A stretch of 64,000 bases of DNA. Source: Chenopodium formosanum (lineage: Eukaryota; Streptophyta; Magnoliopsida; Caryophyllales; Amaranthaceae). The notes below the pieces were generated by a model. That model was not told the origin of the DNA, made no database searches, and saw only the letters and a list, made by a program, of their open reading frames with translations. The translations under genes and the position numbers were made by a program. The stretch is taken from assembly GCA_024500155.1 (NCBI GenBank), contig CM044880.1:11862879-11926878 (forward strand), written 5' to 3'. Below are positions 46,649 through 59,700 of this stretch, piece by piece; the first letter of the stretch is position 1, and each line of letters begins with the position of its first letter.

Positions 46649-47179
46649 TGTTTTTTTTTTTCCAACAGCAGCCACCACCCCCTCCTACTAGGGGTAGGGG
46701 ACGACCTATGAAGACTTGATAGAGACTGAGACTAAGAAGTTGGAAGGTGGGACGACTCGCTGGAAGGAAAAAAAAAAGAGGTTGTTTTAAGTTTCCGTTT
46801 TTTAGACTAAAACTAATCTACTATTGGAGATTGTATTTAAAGTAGATTGGAGGTTGTATTTAAACTAAATTGGAGGATCAAACTAGATTGGAGGTTGTAT
46901 TTAGAGGTTGTATTTAAACTAAATTGGAGGTAGAAATACTGGATTAAACTTATTTTTAGTAATTTAGTAATCTAATGTAACTCTTTCTGAAAGAGTTAAG
47001 GCTTGTAGTTCATTAATCATAAATATCATAGCATTGAAATGTTTTTCGCCTATCACATTAATTAAAGGCAAAATGCTGAAGCTTTGTATAAAAGCATTAT
47101 TATACCGTTGTATTTAAGTAGTACTAGTTGTGGCTTGTTGTAATTTCTTTATTTCAACTAATTAATGATAAAGTTTTGT
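46649..47179. other. Gene-free stretch before the receptor-kinase pseudogene
   Basis: It contains short direct repeats 'ttggaggttgtatttaaact' at about 46850-46925. There is no gene. Confidence 0.5.
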
Positions 47180-49690
47180 ATAAACCAACAACTCTGTTCT
47201 TACACTTTCCAATGGTTCAGGAGGAAGAGTCTTGTGGTCTACCAATACAACAAGGTCAGTAAAGAATCCAATTGCACAGATTTTGGATGATGGAAACTTT
47301 GTTGTAAGAGATAAAAATGATGACAACCCTGATAATTTTTTATGGCAAAGTTTTGACTATCCTTGTGATACTATGCTGCCTGGAATGAAGTTGGGAAGGG
47401 ATGTTGTTACCGGTTTTGATCGGTTTCTGACAGCATGGAAAAGTAGTGTGGATCCTTCTCCGGGTAGCTATACATATCAAATGGATCCTCATGGATACCC
47501 ACAGCCATTTGTTTTTAAAGACTCTTCTATTGAGCTGTTCCGAGATGGTACGTGGAATGGTTACTGGTTCTCTGGGACCGCGTTGTTACTGAGTTCTTCT
47601 TGAATGACAAAGAGATGTTCTTTACCTATGAAACGGGTGATGTCCCTACTACGAGGACTTTGGATATAAATGGCAACATTTTGCGTCTTAATTGGATATA
47701 AATTGCCGGGAATAATCCGACCTTTGGCTCATCCGCCCAAAATAATTCCACCTTTCGATTATTTTTAAATAATTCGACCTTTATACCTAATCCGCTCTCA
47801 ATGGTCCCAACCGATTAACTAACTTGTTATAACAAGTTACCTACTACGTGTCGGCTTGCGATTGGTCAATAATTTTTAAAAAAACAAATTAAAAAAGATT
47901 AATTTTTTTAAGAAAAAAATTTCAAAAAATTAATCAATTATTTTGAAAAAGCCCCCACCAACCCTAGCCACCCTCACCACCGCCGTCTGTTCCCGCCGGC
48001 CAGATACCGGACTTCCCTTCCCCGCAGCGTCGACCACCCAGACCCCCTCCCCGCCTCCTCACCCCTTCCTCTGAACCACCAACTTCCATCCCACCGCCAT
48101 GAAAACCCAATAGAACCAGCCCCCAACCTCGAAAACCCCTTCTCCGTCCAATTCCCGGCCCCTTCCCATTCCCCTATTCTGAAAACCCTAGTTCCCGCCC
48201 TAAAAAATCCCTGTTTCGATATCGGCAAATCCCCCCTTCCCCTATTCTGATTCTGGTCTCCTTCCCCTAATTTCAGTGGCTCGAGTTTGACCTCCCTTGC
48301 ATTCCCCCGCCACGATTTCGGCAGTCCCTCACTTTCCTCTCCTCAATTTCGGCCGCCCAAACTACCCACCATAGCGACGGCAAGGACGCAAGCTCCGATC
48401 TGTTGGTTGCTGCAATTCAACGAGTATCTGTGGTGGCTGGGGCTAGTGTAGGTGGTGGTTGGCTGGCTGGCGCTGTTGTTTTTTTTTTTTTCAATTTTTG
48501 TTTAATTTAAAATTTTAGACAAATTGTATGTTGACACATGTACTTTTAACCCAAAAAAATAATAATTACCTTTTTAACCGGTCACTGGTCACTTAGGACC
48601 ATTGGGAGCGGATTAGGTATAAAGGTCGGATTATTTAAAAATAATCGAAAGGTGGGATTATTTTGGGCGGATGAGTCAAATGTCGGATTATTCCCGGCAA
48701 TTTTTCCTTGGAATAATGTTACTAATACTTGGGAAACATATCATACAAAACCAAATGATAAGTGTGACCATTATGCAGTCTGTGGTGCATTTGGTATATG
48801 TAATCTTGTAACTTCTGTTCAATGTCAGTGTCTAAAAGGTTATGTGCCAAAGTCCCACACTGATTGGTATGAAAGGGAGCAGTTTAGGGATGGGTGCGTT
48901 CGCAGTGGCCCATCAAACTGCAGCATTAACAATGGGTTTATAAAGTATTCTAATGTCAAACTGCCTGACACAAGATCTGCTTGGTATAATATAACCATGA
49001 CCTTGAAGGAATGCAAGAACAAGTGCTTGCAGAACTGCTCTTGTACAGCTTATGCATCTTTAAACCTCAAAGATCAAGGAAGTGGCTGCTTGCTTTAGTT
49101 TGGTGCTTTAATGGACATAAAAGATCTCAATGGCCCTGGACAAGATCTTTACGTAAGGGCGGCCTCTGACTCTGGTAAGAACCTGTTACTAGTTCTGTTT
49201 CTTAAACCTGTTTTCTTTCTTTTTCAGTTGAAACTAAATAGTACGGATTTCTTATCTTTCCAGTTCCACCTTGAAGGCTTGAACACTTGATTATTCTTCC
49301 CTTACATTGTTTTATTGATTTCTTATCTTTTGGTCACAGGATTCTTTAAAACAAGAAAAGTTAGGCAAGACAGCAACAACAACAACAACGACAAAGACAG
49401 AGAGAAGTCTGAGCTGCCAATATTTGCCTTCAGTGTGGTAGAGCAAGCTACCAATTCCTTCTCACAAAAAAGCAAGCTTGGAGAAGGCGGCTTTGGGCCT
49501 GTCTACAACTCTACAAGGTATCAAGTTCAGTAATTTACTTTGTTCCATAATTGTTTAAGAAGGTGCAGCCACATACAAGTGTACAGCCAAAAAAAATTGT
49601 TAGACACCAATATTAACATGAAGAGGAAACTGGATGATCAATATATGTTTGGCAAATATCCTTATTGTATGGAATAGAAATCTTCTATAT
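47180..49690 (+). pseudogene. Broken duplicate of the G-type lectin S-receptor kinase
   Basis: Sequence from about 47180 matches the intact gene (51681-55670) closely but starts about 280 bp into exon 1. A 16-bp loss near 47590 shifts the frame after FSGTALL. MULE D (47697-48707) splits the exon at TTGGA. Exon sequence resumes at 48708 and runs to a TGG-to-TAG stop at 49096-49098. Exon 2, the membrane segment, is deleted. Exon 3 (49341-49518) survives with an extra 'ctctacaa' before its donor and encodes GEGGFGPVYN. The following intron matches to about 49690 and then the copy ends; no kinase exons follow. It is a tandem partial duplicate that cannot make a receptor. Confidence 0.93.
47697..48707. 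mobile_element. MULE D: Mutator-like element inside a pseudogene exon
   Basis: The intact gene copy shows exactly where this 1,011-bp insert lies: uninterrupted TTGGAATAATG there, against TTGGA, insert, TTGGAATAATG here. The right end is CCCGGCAATTTTTCC. The left end is slightly damaged, so the target duplication reads TTGGATATA against TTGGAATAA, a 9-bp site in decay. Terminal repeats are about 115 bp, with A(A/C)CTTT-type motifs at offsets 25, 55 and 82 and ACCGG at 126. The interior is GC-rich and non-coding. Confidence 0.9.
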
Positions 49691-51680
49691 CATTTCATTT
49701 GGACATGTAAGACTTATTTTTCCTTATCTCAAAATGCAAGCCCCCAAAGACACAGACACACACCAATGGTCATTTCATGTCCACTGAAAGTGTTGCTTAG
49801 GCATACGGCTATCTCCAAATTTTTGTGGAATGTTAGCGTTACACCATCACATCCTCCATATAATCTCCTTAGTTTAAATTCTTATTTTGTTATACTTGGT
49901 GAAAAATTGATTACAGCATACCTTACTTGAATACTTCATTACCAATACTCGTGTCATATTCTTCACACTCATACATGTATATGACACTTTGACCTTTCAT
50001 TTTATTGAATTTACTAAAATATGGTCGAGTCGAACACTTGGACATGTACGCCCAAGTCTCAACCTTACTAACTATAGCTATAAGCCTTCTTATTGAAACT
50101 AAACAACCTACATTTCATCTTTAGGACATTTAATTGAACTGAGCTTGAGTCTTACTGTTCGTGTTCTTATAAACAACAATTTCTTGAACATTGCACTGGT
50201 GATTAGGCGTGATGGTAAAAAAGATCCGTTGGCAATTTGGCATGATTCTAGACTAAATTACAATTTTTAAACAGAAAATTAAATGAAATTTATTAGTTAC
50301 CAACAGCAGTATAGATTTATAAAAGAAAATGTTAGTATATGCCTTATGTTTTAACTACCACCTATATTCTTTAATATGTATGCATAGTTCCTACTATCAA
50401 ACATTTATCTTTCCTACATGGTGAACCACATAAACTTTTGTTGTTCTTTGTTATTGTTCTTCTTTTACTATTCTCATATTCGTAACAATTATACATAACT
50501 AACCCTAAAATGGACGGAGTAATATATTAGGAGGTTGATCAGGTCCAATCAAGTGTAAAAATACTATGGACTTAATCAAGTCTAAAGGACACAGTGACAT
50601 ACCCCTTAATCTACTTTCAATATACTAATCATTCATTTATACTTTTGTTTTATTTCAAAAGTTATAATATAATTTTCCTAATTCAGATTTTAGATTCCAC
50701 ATCTAATTTTTTTCACTAGAGGTATTACAGTTAACAAGATTTTGCATGATGTACAAGCAACTACTCATCTACAATACTTTCAAATTTGGAATTAAAAAAT
50801 TCTCCCTCGGTTTCATATTATTCTTTCAACTTCCTGTTTTCGTCCGATCTTGTAAGTTCTTCCTACTTTTGAGCATACATATTACGGAGTACATTGTCTT
50901 ATCATTCAGTCTACGTTTTGAGGCTATTTTTCCTATTACATTGTCTTTTTCATTGAAAGATAATGACAATAATGAATGTACTTCATAAGACTTTGTCTAG
51001 CTTGATTATTAGATGACCAGAGTGAAGGTGTGAAGTGAGAAAAGGAATTTGAAAATGAAATAAATTAAGAAAATAAAATCTCGATGCCCAGATTTACACT
51101 CTCCTATAGAGATGACCAGGTTGTGCTGTTTGGACTTCACATGAGCTGATGCAGCACAGGCCATGAGATTCGAACCCGTGACCTTTGTGTCACGCTGGCT
51201 CTGATACCGTGTTAAATGACCAACTCAACCAAAAAATTAAACTAATGGTTGAGGCACAGGAATATGTTTTATACTCTATTATTTATTAATTTATTTATTA
51301 TTGGTTCTTCAAAGCATAAAGAACGGCATAATATAAAACATATTTGGGTCCTACTTATATGATAGTTTTGGGTCAACGATCAACCAATGGCTATGCTTAA
51401 AAATATTATGTAACAGAAGAAACGGTTGACTTTTATATCTTATATATATATGTCTGTTGTGATGAACATTCAAGCGCTTAAGTTTGTAGAAAAAAATAAT
51501 TATTTCAGGACTTATCAAAGATTAAATTTGTGAATTTAATATGTATGAGCTTGATAATAAACATATTCAGTCAAAGTTTCAAAGGGTTGAATAACTAAGT
51601 GGATCAATTAAAGCATGTAATTAATTGTTCTATAAGGCTGTATTAGCTTTACATTGTTTCACACTTAAATTTAAAGGGAG
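49691..51680. other. Intergenic region and promoter of the receptor kinase
   Basis: No gene was found. At about 51125-51240 there is 'gattcgaacccgtgacc' (B-box-like in reverse) and 'ggctctgataccg', close to a tRNA-Met primer site with one change. It is followed by 'accaactcaacca' and its inverse 'tggttgag'. This looks like retrotransposon or SINE debris without borders. Confidence 0.4.
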
Positions 51681-54600
51681 ATGATCACTAAACATGGTAT
51701 AGTTCTTATCTGGTTTCTTGGGTCTTTAATCATTACTTGTGTTGCTGTAGATACAATTACTCTTGGTCAATCCATTCGAGATGGAAATATCTCTGAAACA
51801 TTAGTGTCTGCTGGTGGAAATTTCGAGCTGGGATTTATTTCAGGTACTAATGGAAGGAGATATCTCGGAATTTGGTTCAAGAAAATTCCAATTTCGAATG
51901 TTGTTTGGATTGCCAATCGAAAAGCACCTATATCGGATTCTTCTGGTGTTCTTCAGCTTACCAACAGATCTGTTCTCGTACTTTCCAATGGTTCAGGAGG
52001 AGGAGTCTTGTGGTCTACTAATACGACAAAATCAGTAAAGAACCCAATTGCGCAGATTTTGGATGATGGAAATTTGGTTGTAAGAGATCGAAATGATGAC
52101 AGCCCTGATAATTTTTTATGGCAAAGTTTTGACTATCCTTGTGATACTATGCTGCCTGGAATGAAGTTGGGAAGGGATGTTGTTACCGGGTTTGATCGGT
52201 TTCTAACAGCATGGAAAAGTAGTGTGGATCCTTCTCCTGGGAGCTATACATATCAGATGGATCCCCATGGATACCCTCAGCCATTTGTTTTTAAAGATTC
52301 TTCTATTGAGCTGTTCCGAGATGGTCCATGGAATGGTTACTGGTTCTCTGGGACCCCTTTGTTACCAGATGACACCAGGGCTGAGTTCTTCTTGAATGAC
52401 AAAGAGATGTACTTTACCTATGAAACGGGTGACGTCCCTACTAGGAGGACTTTGGATATAAATGGCAACATTTTGCGTCTTAATTGGAATAATGTTACTA
52501 ATACTTGGGAAACATATCATACAAAACCAAATGATAAGTGTGACCATTATGCAGTCTGTGGCGAATTTGGTATATGTAGTCTTGTAACTTCTGTTCAATG
52601 TCACTGTCTGAAAGGGTTTGTGCCAAAGTCCCACATTGATTGGTATGATAGGGAGCAGTTTAGGGATGGATGTGTTCGTAGTGGCCCATTAAACTGCAGC
52701 ATTAACAATGGGTTTATAAAGTATTCTGATGTCAAACTGCCTGATACAAGATCTGCTTGGTATAATAGAACAATGACACTGAAGGAATGCAAGTTTAAAT
52801 GCTTGCAGAACTGCTCCTGTACAGCTTATGCATCTTTAAACCTCAAAGATCAAGAAAGCGGCTGCTTGCTTTGGTTTGGTTCTTTGATGGATGTAAAAGA
52901 TCTCAATGGCCCTGGACAAGATCTTTACGTAAGGGCGGCCTCTGACTCTGGTAAGAACCTGTTACTAGTTCTGTTTCTTAAACCTGTTTTCTTTCTTTTT
53001 CAGTTGAAACTAAATAGTACGGATTATATGTATTTTGTTTCTGATAAGAATTTTGCCTGTGTTCCTGATACCGTATATTTTTTTGCAAACATTACATTTG
53101 GTATCATTTTGAGAATTTCAATAGTTAATCTCTTGTAAATTTCAGAATTTTTAAGTGACTGTGTTGTTCTTTTTGTAGGTGATCGGAAAAAAGTAATTTG
53201 GATAGCAATAGGCTCCAGTTTGTTGGCTGTCCTGCTTATATGTGGCACAATGATCTTTGTTCTACGGAAGAAAAGGATGGAGGAGAGGAAACGAAGTCAG
53301 TGTGAAATTTTTGCTGTTTCTTCATATATAAAGCACAACCGATTTTAGAAAGTTCATCCAGTACTGCGATTTTGAACTGATAATTAATTCTTTGTTGCAT
53401 AACAAGCAAGCTCTGACATATTCTCTAAAAATAAGTAGATGCCAATGTAGAATATAAAAAATAAAAAACTTTCCTGAAGGCTTAAACCCTTGATTATTTT
53501 TTTCCTTTTTATAGTTTTATTAATTTCTTATTTTTTGGCCACAGGATTCTTTGAAACAAGAAAAGTTAAAAAAGACAGCAACAACAACAGTAACAACAAC
53601 AACAACAACAAAGACAAAGAGAAGTCTGAGCTGCCAATATTTGCCTTCAGTGTCGTAGAGCAAGCTACCAATTCCTTCTCACAAAAAAGCAAGCTTGGAG
53701 AAGGCGGCTTTGGACCTGTCTACAAGGTATCAAGTTCGGTTATTTACTTTGCTCTATAATTGTTTAAGAAGGTGCAGGTACATGTACAAGTGTACAGAAA
53801 AAGGTAATGTCAGACACCAATACTAACATGAAGAGGAAAATGGATGATCAATATCTGTTTGGCAAACATCCTTATTGACTGGAATACAAATCTTCTTTAA
53901 TTACTTCGTTTTCTTGAGATAGTGTGAATTAGACAGGTTTTACTTTAATTTCAGTGTACAGATTTTGATTGCCCCGTCTAATATTTTCCCAGGGATTGTT
54001 GGTTACTGGAGAAGAAATAGCAGTGAAAAGGCTTTCAAAAAAATCAAGACAAGGATTGAATGAATTTAAGAATGAGGCCTTATTTATTGCTAGGCTTCAG
54101 CATCGCAATCTTGTGAGGCTTATCGGATGCTGTGTTGAAGCAGAAGAAAGGATTTTAATCTATGAATACATGCCCAATAAAAGCTTGGACCGCTTCATAT
54201 TTGGTTTGGATCTCTCTAGACTTCACAACAATGCTTATTTTGTTACTTCATTACAAGTTTTCATCTACTACATGTTGAATAATTTAGTTTGTACACCAAA
54301 AACTGGCAGTGTTTTTCCTGGAACTGAAGGCTTTAGATTAAAGCATTGACATATATTGTAAAGAAACCTAGGCATGTTTGAAATCATTTTAGTTTACTGC
54401 TGCCATCATTGGCAATGGACAATGTATAGAAATGCTTAAAGTGATGGTCTATTTGCAGGTGAAACGAGCAAATCCATATTGGATTGGACAAAGCGTTTTG
54501 AGATAATCAAGGGGATTGCTCGTGGTCTACTTTATCTTCACGAAGACTCTAGATTGAGAATTGTTCATCGAGATCTTAAGGCAAGCAATGTATTACTTGA

Positions 54601-55670
54601 TTTTGAGATGAACCCCAAAATTTCAGATTTTGGCCTTGCTAGAAGTTTTGATGGAAACGATTGTGAAGCAATGACTACTAGTGTAGTTGGAACATAGTAA
54701 AACTCTTAACTCACTTTACACTATTTCACTTTAAGCTAGTAGTGGTTTCTTGATCATCTGTTAATATTTCCATTTGCTTGTGACAGCGGTTATATGCCTC
54801 CTGAATACGTTATTGATGGGGTATTTTCAGTGAAATCTGATGTCTACAGCTTTGGAGTTTTGGTACTGGAGATTCTTTCTGGCAAGAGAAATAGAGGTTT
54901 TAATCATTCGGATCACCAACACAATCTTGTTGGACATGTAAGATCAGTCAACCTTTCGCTTCTTATTTTCTTACCGTTTCTAGTGAAATATACAGAATAC
55001 AGTCTTTCAAGCTTTTGTCATACAAAATGTGCATTCTTTCCCATTTGCATTTTTAGGATCAAGACAGGACTGTTGGCTTTGTACAACTTTTTTGGAAATA
55101 TTATTTTACACCGGCAATTATCAAATCAAGTTTATCATATTCAAGTACAACCTAATTATAACAAGTCTTTGAAGCTCTTCCCAATGAAATTTTACTCATT
55201 TCAATCAAAATCAGTACTGAACTTTTTATGGTTTTACAGCCCAAAAAAACTATGCTTAAATGGTTTTTAATGTATTAAACTGGTTTTTACTTAAATGAAC
55301 TGATTGATGGAACATTTCTTTATAAGTTCAAAACCATTCTTAACTTGATTTTGTCTATGTTTTGTAGACTTGGATGCTTTTCAGAGACAGCAAGACTTTG
55401 GACATTGTGGAACCATTAATCTGGAACCCAAAATACGAATATGAAATGCAACGATCGATACACTTAGGCTTGTTGTGCGTTCAACAGCATCCAGAAGATA
55501 GGCCAATCATGTCTTTTGTTACAGCCATGTTAAGTGGAGATAGCAAATTGCCTGAACCTAAAGAACCTGGCTTTTACTTTGAAAGGATTATGCCGCAATA
55601 TTCTGTTTCAAGCACCCCTCATTCAAGCACTCATAATGAAATTACTATGACTTTGTTTTCTGGAAGGTAG
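51681..55670 (+). CDS. G-type lectin S-receptor-like serine/threonine kinase
   Basis: Seven exons join in frame (51681-52950, 53179-53295, 53545-53726, 53993-54203, 54459-54696, 54787-54937, 55368-55670) for 823 residues. The order is: signal peptide (about 1-22), B-lectin domain, S-locus glycoprotein domain with WQSFDYPCDTMLPG, and an EGF-like cysteine cluster (CDHYAVCGEFGIC). A PAN/apple domain (KECKFKCLQNCSCTAY) and a membrane segment in exon 2 follow. The kinase has GEGGFGPVYK, IAVKRLS with the ATP-binding lysine, HRDLKASN, DFGLA and PPEY. All catalytic motifs are intact and it is an RD kinase. The exon pattern is that of the SRK/ARK family, plasma-membrane receptors in defence or recognition. 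The juxtamembrane linker is asparagine-rich from an AAC repeat. The ligand is unknown. Confidence 0.95.
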
Positions 55671-56764
55671 AGTTAATCTTAATCATAATCATATTGTTAA
55701 GCCGGTGTGACCCTGCTAAGTACTTGGGTTTTTTACTGGTTATTTAAGCTTCGAGAAATTAATTATGTATAAACGTGTGATGTTAATGACTTACAATCAC
55801 AGTTATTGCTCAAGAGCTCTAAGACAGGATATAAAATGTATAGATTTCTACCATAATACTTGAAATTTCAAGATGGCTCATGCACAATTTATCCACCTTA
55901 AACATATCACATTTTTTCCTAGCTCTACTTTTCCTGGTGGGTAAAAATTTGGGTCCATTAGTTTAAACTTTTTTTTTTTTATTATTACACAATTAATCTG
56001 AACTCTTTTCGAACAAGGGTTGGATAAAAGTAAGAGTTCTTTTAATTTCAAAAGCCGAAAAAATTGAGTTTGATGTATCATACTGTCGATCATTGACAAA
56101 TAACTGTTGATCAGAAATTTTTCTGACCTTTACTTGACAGAGAAAATTGACAGAGGCAAGATGGTATTTAAAGTAGTTTATCAGAGGTAAAAAAATGGGT
56201 TGATTTGATAAGTTGATGATAAATAAGATTCAAGAGTTCTTTAAACGGAGGACCGGAGGCAATCATACCTCCAATCAACAAAATGCTTGTTGCGACCTTA
56301 GTAGAAAGATAGGACTATAATAAGGAGAGAATAATCATTGTTTTATCAACACAAACTTCATGAAAGGTTTGAAAGCTGATTTGGTATATTAATTGGAAAT
56401 TGAAATCGAAACCCCTAAAACCCTAACTGGTTCCTGCTAACAAAGAATTCCAATCAAACCTTTATGGGGTCAAGACTTCAAGCCAGTCCCAGTAAATTCA
56501 AACACTTTCAAATGTATTAGTAAAAGAAATTTTTATAGAGAACAAAGGATAAAAATACTTTTTTTTTTCCCCCTTAAAGGAAACACAATGGAATTAGGGC
56601 AGACTTCTCTCGAGACTATACCCTAGTATAATGTATACATGACAAGCACTGCAGCAAATCTATCATGTTCTCTCTGTATTTTACAGCCTTTTGTCAATAG
56701 CTAAAAAATTAAAATCAACCCAAATCGAAGTAAATCTCCTTTAACAGCTGGTCGCTATGATTCC
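55671..56764. other. Convergent intergenic region
   Basis: This contains the 3' UTRs of the receptor kinase (plus) and the SURP/G-patch gene (minus). I see no repeats or genes. Confidence 0.5.
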
Positions 56765-59700
56765 TCAGTAATATGCTTTGCGCGGGTTATTCTACAAAGA
56801 TGAAAACAGACAATATGAGCGACAATATTAACATATATAATCTTCGACACAGTAATACTACGATAAAAGACTTTCAAAAGACAATGAATAAATGAAGTAT
56901 CACCAGAACATAGAGAGGGCAATACCAGGGGATTTGGTCTGTGACGATATCCTAGCATCATGCGCTTCTTGTACTGCTCGTATATATCATCTTCAGGAGT
57001 CACCTCACCAGGTTGCTGGGCACCAACACCAAGATGGTCTTTCTTTACATTACCTGCTGCAATAGGATAAGCAATGCCTTTCCTTGAACTGCCCAAGCCC
57101 TCACCTGCAACATAAAAATCAAGGTAAGAACACTAATCACCAAATTATAATAGTTTTCTGTTGGTAATCAAGTCCAAAACTAATAATCAGGTATCTACAA
57201 TAGCAAGACAGCTTTTAAGGAAAATTATAGTCGGGTAGGATCTTGTTAGATTCGTCTCTATTAAATACGGGCATAGGCGGTAACCTTCACTAGGAGAGAG
57301 TGTCCACTTTACAAATCCAAAGAGGTTTTATCCCAAAACCATACGGCAATAAGAAGAGTAACCTCTGAGTCTTAAAAAGTTCAACTCTCTCATCTTAACA
57401 AAGTGGGACACATGTTTGTAAATGCAATACTTCAACATTCCCTAACATATAAGGTCCCTTTAATTCCGTTACCCAAGATTTATAATCCAAGAAAACTCTA
57501 CTACTACTAGAAAAAAGTCCCAACTTTTAAATAACATGCACGAATGTTGGTTATGCTTCAGCCATAAAATGCACAGAAAAAAGACGATCAGCATAAGTGA
57601 AAGTATAGCATGCATATGACTATGACCATATAAGCTTTAAGCTGGTCAGCACAGATGAATTGTGTCGACACAACAAATACCACTCAGAGTGAAATCAAGT
57701 GTAAGGCAAGCTCTGGTATGGTCCAGATGTACACTGACTCGCCCATAACCACCAACCAGTCACTTAAATTTGGCCGTATGAGACATTCCATTTCAAATCA
57801 ATATATTAATCAAATTACTAGTATGTAAAATGTAATTGCAAGCAAAATAATCCTCAGGACTTCATATTGCAAGTGATAGAGTAGGAAACACACCTTCTTT
57901 CCATCCCATTTTTGACAAAAGCTTATGCCCAACATTATCAGCTTGAATTTTTGCCTTGTCAGCAGCCTCCTTGGCTGCTTTTTGTGCAGCTGCATCATTA
58001 CATTTAGCCAAAAAACCCTCTAGCTCTTCTGGTGGTATGTAGTCTCCCATGTGATGCCCTCTCTTTCCAGCAGCTGCCATGGCAAATTCAAAGATTAGCA
58101 ACAGAATTCAACTGAACATGCATCCCAAAATTGCTTAAGCCTAACATATCACAGAAAAGGGCAAATTTTGCAAATTTCCAAACCCCAACCAGGCTGGAGC
58201 TAGAAAGAGAGAGGGAGAGATTTCAAGCATCAACTATCAAAGTGAAACTTAAGATTAAGAACAGCCACCCCCACGTATTGAAGCTACCATAAGCAAGTCT
58301 AGGAAGACCAATATGATCATCGTTGAGACTTGAGAGTGAGGCTATTTCAAAAAAAAAATTCTCTTTAAAAAAAATAATAATAACAATAACAATAACAATA
58401 ATAATAATAATTTCTAGAAAAGAAAAGGTAGTAATCAAACTAATCTCTAAAACCATATAGATTATTTTTTTTTTTTTTTTTTTTTTGGTTAAAAAACCAA
58501 TATCATATTTACTCCTATTTACTCAAGGTAAGTGGGTGTACGAAAAAAGGTGGACATTAGGAGGGAGTAAAGAAGGTATATAAAAATAATAAAATACATA
58601 GTATACATTAAAAAAATATTTAAATAAAAAAAATATAATAAACTGTAAATTCTTAATTTCTTCAAGACAGCCAAAAATTTACCTTGAACTTGAAGGGAAG
58701 CTGGAGGAGGCATCTCATCTCGTGATTGTTTAGGTGGTCTTTTCTTCTCTTCAGCTGCTGCTTTCTTCATGTAATACTCCATCATCGCTATAGGATCTGA
58801 TCCAGAAACTGATGAGCTTGATTCCCCTGCATAATAGAAATCTTATAAATACTATAATCCTCAATCAAGAAGCGAAATATTCATAGACATAAGCAAACTG
58901 AATTCATTCCATGTATGAAAATTCACACATCAGGATACAACAGAAGACAAGGCACATAATAATGTCAATTTCGAGAAAAAATCAAACCATAGGCATTGCT
59001 AGATACAAACCCCTGTACACCCTAGGACCTTAACTAACTGCATGTTTCAAGAAATAAGGAAGAAAAATCAACACAATCAGTAATTGATGGAAGGAAGGAT
59101 AACAAAGTTTGATAAATACATCCATTAAAAGACACTACTTGACGAGAATATTAATGGGTACTACCAAACCACGACACAAGAAAAAGGCATGATAATTTAA
59201 AAATTCAATACCACAAAAAGGAGGGTATATTGGAAAGACAATTTCCAGCAAAAGCATCACAGAAAGGCTAGTATATCATGTAGCTCCATAAAAACCACAA
59301 TCATTGGAGACAACTTACTGCAATAATCATCCAAACTTTCTATTAAAAACATAGTAAACATACAGAAAAACAAAAGGGGCCAAATTCTCACCGCTTCTTG
59401 CAGATGTAGCCTCAAAAGAACTGGCTTCATTTACGTCATACAAAGCAGAAGCAGGTGTGTGATAATTTAACTGCGGATTACTTTCCATTCGAGGAGCTGA
59501 AGCAATCTTATCACCTGTAGATGCAATTTTCATGGGGTAAATACTAGCACCATGGAGAATTCAAAATCTTCTCATATTTACAAATAATGCAACATCATGG
59601 CATAAAGCCTTACATAGGTAGTGAGCAGAGAATTGATTTGGTCATTAGTGCCAAAAAAAAAACATTTTCAATTTTTTTACAGGATGTTACTAGGGAAGCT

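Noticed and set aside
51125..51240. A tRNA gene or full TRIM element near a 'ggctctgataccg' motif
   Set aside because: Only one primer-site-like and one B-box-like motif are present. There is no cloverleaf, no second LTR and no target duplication.
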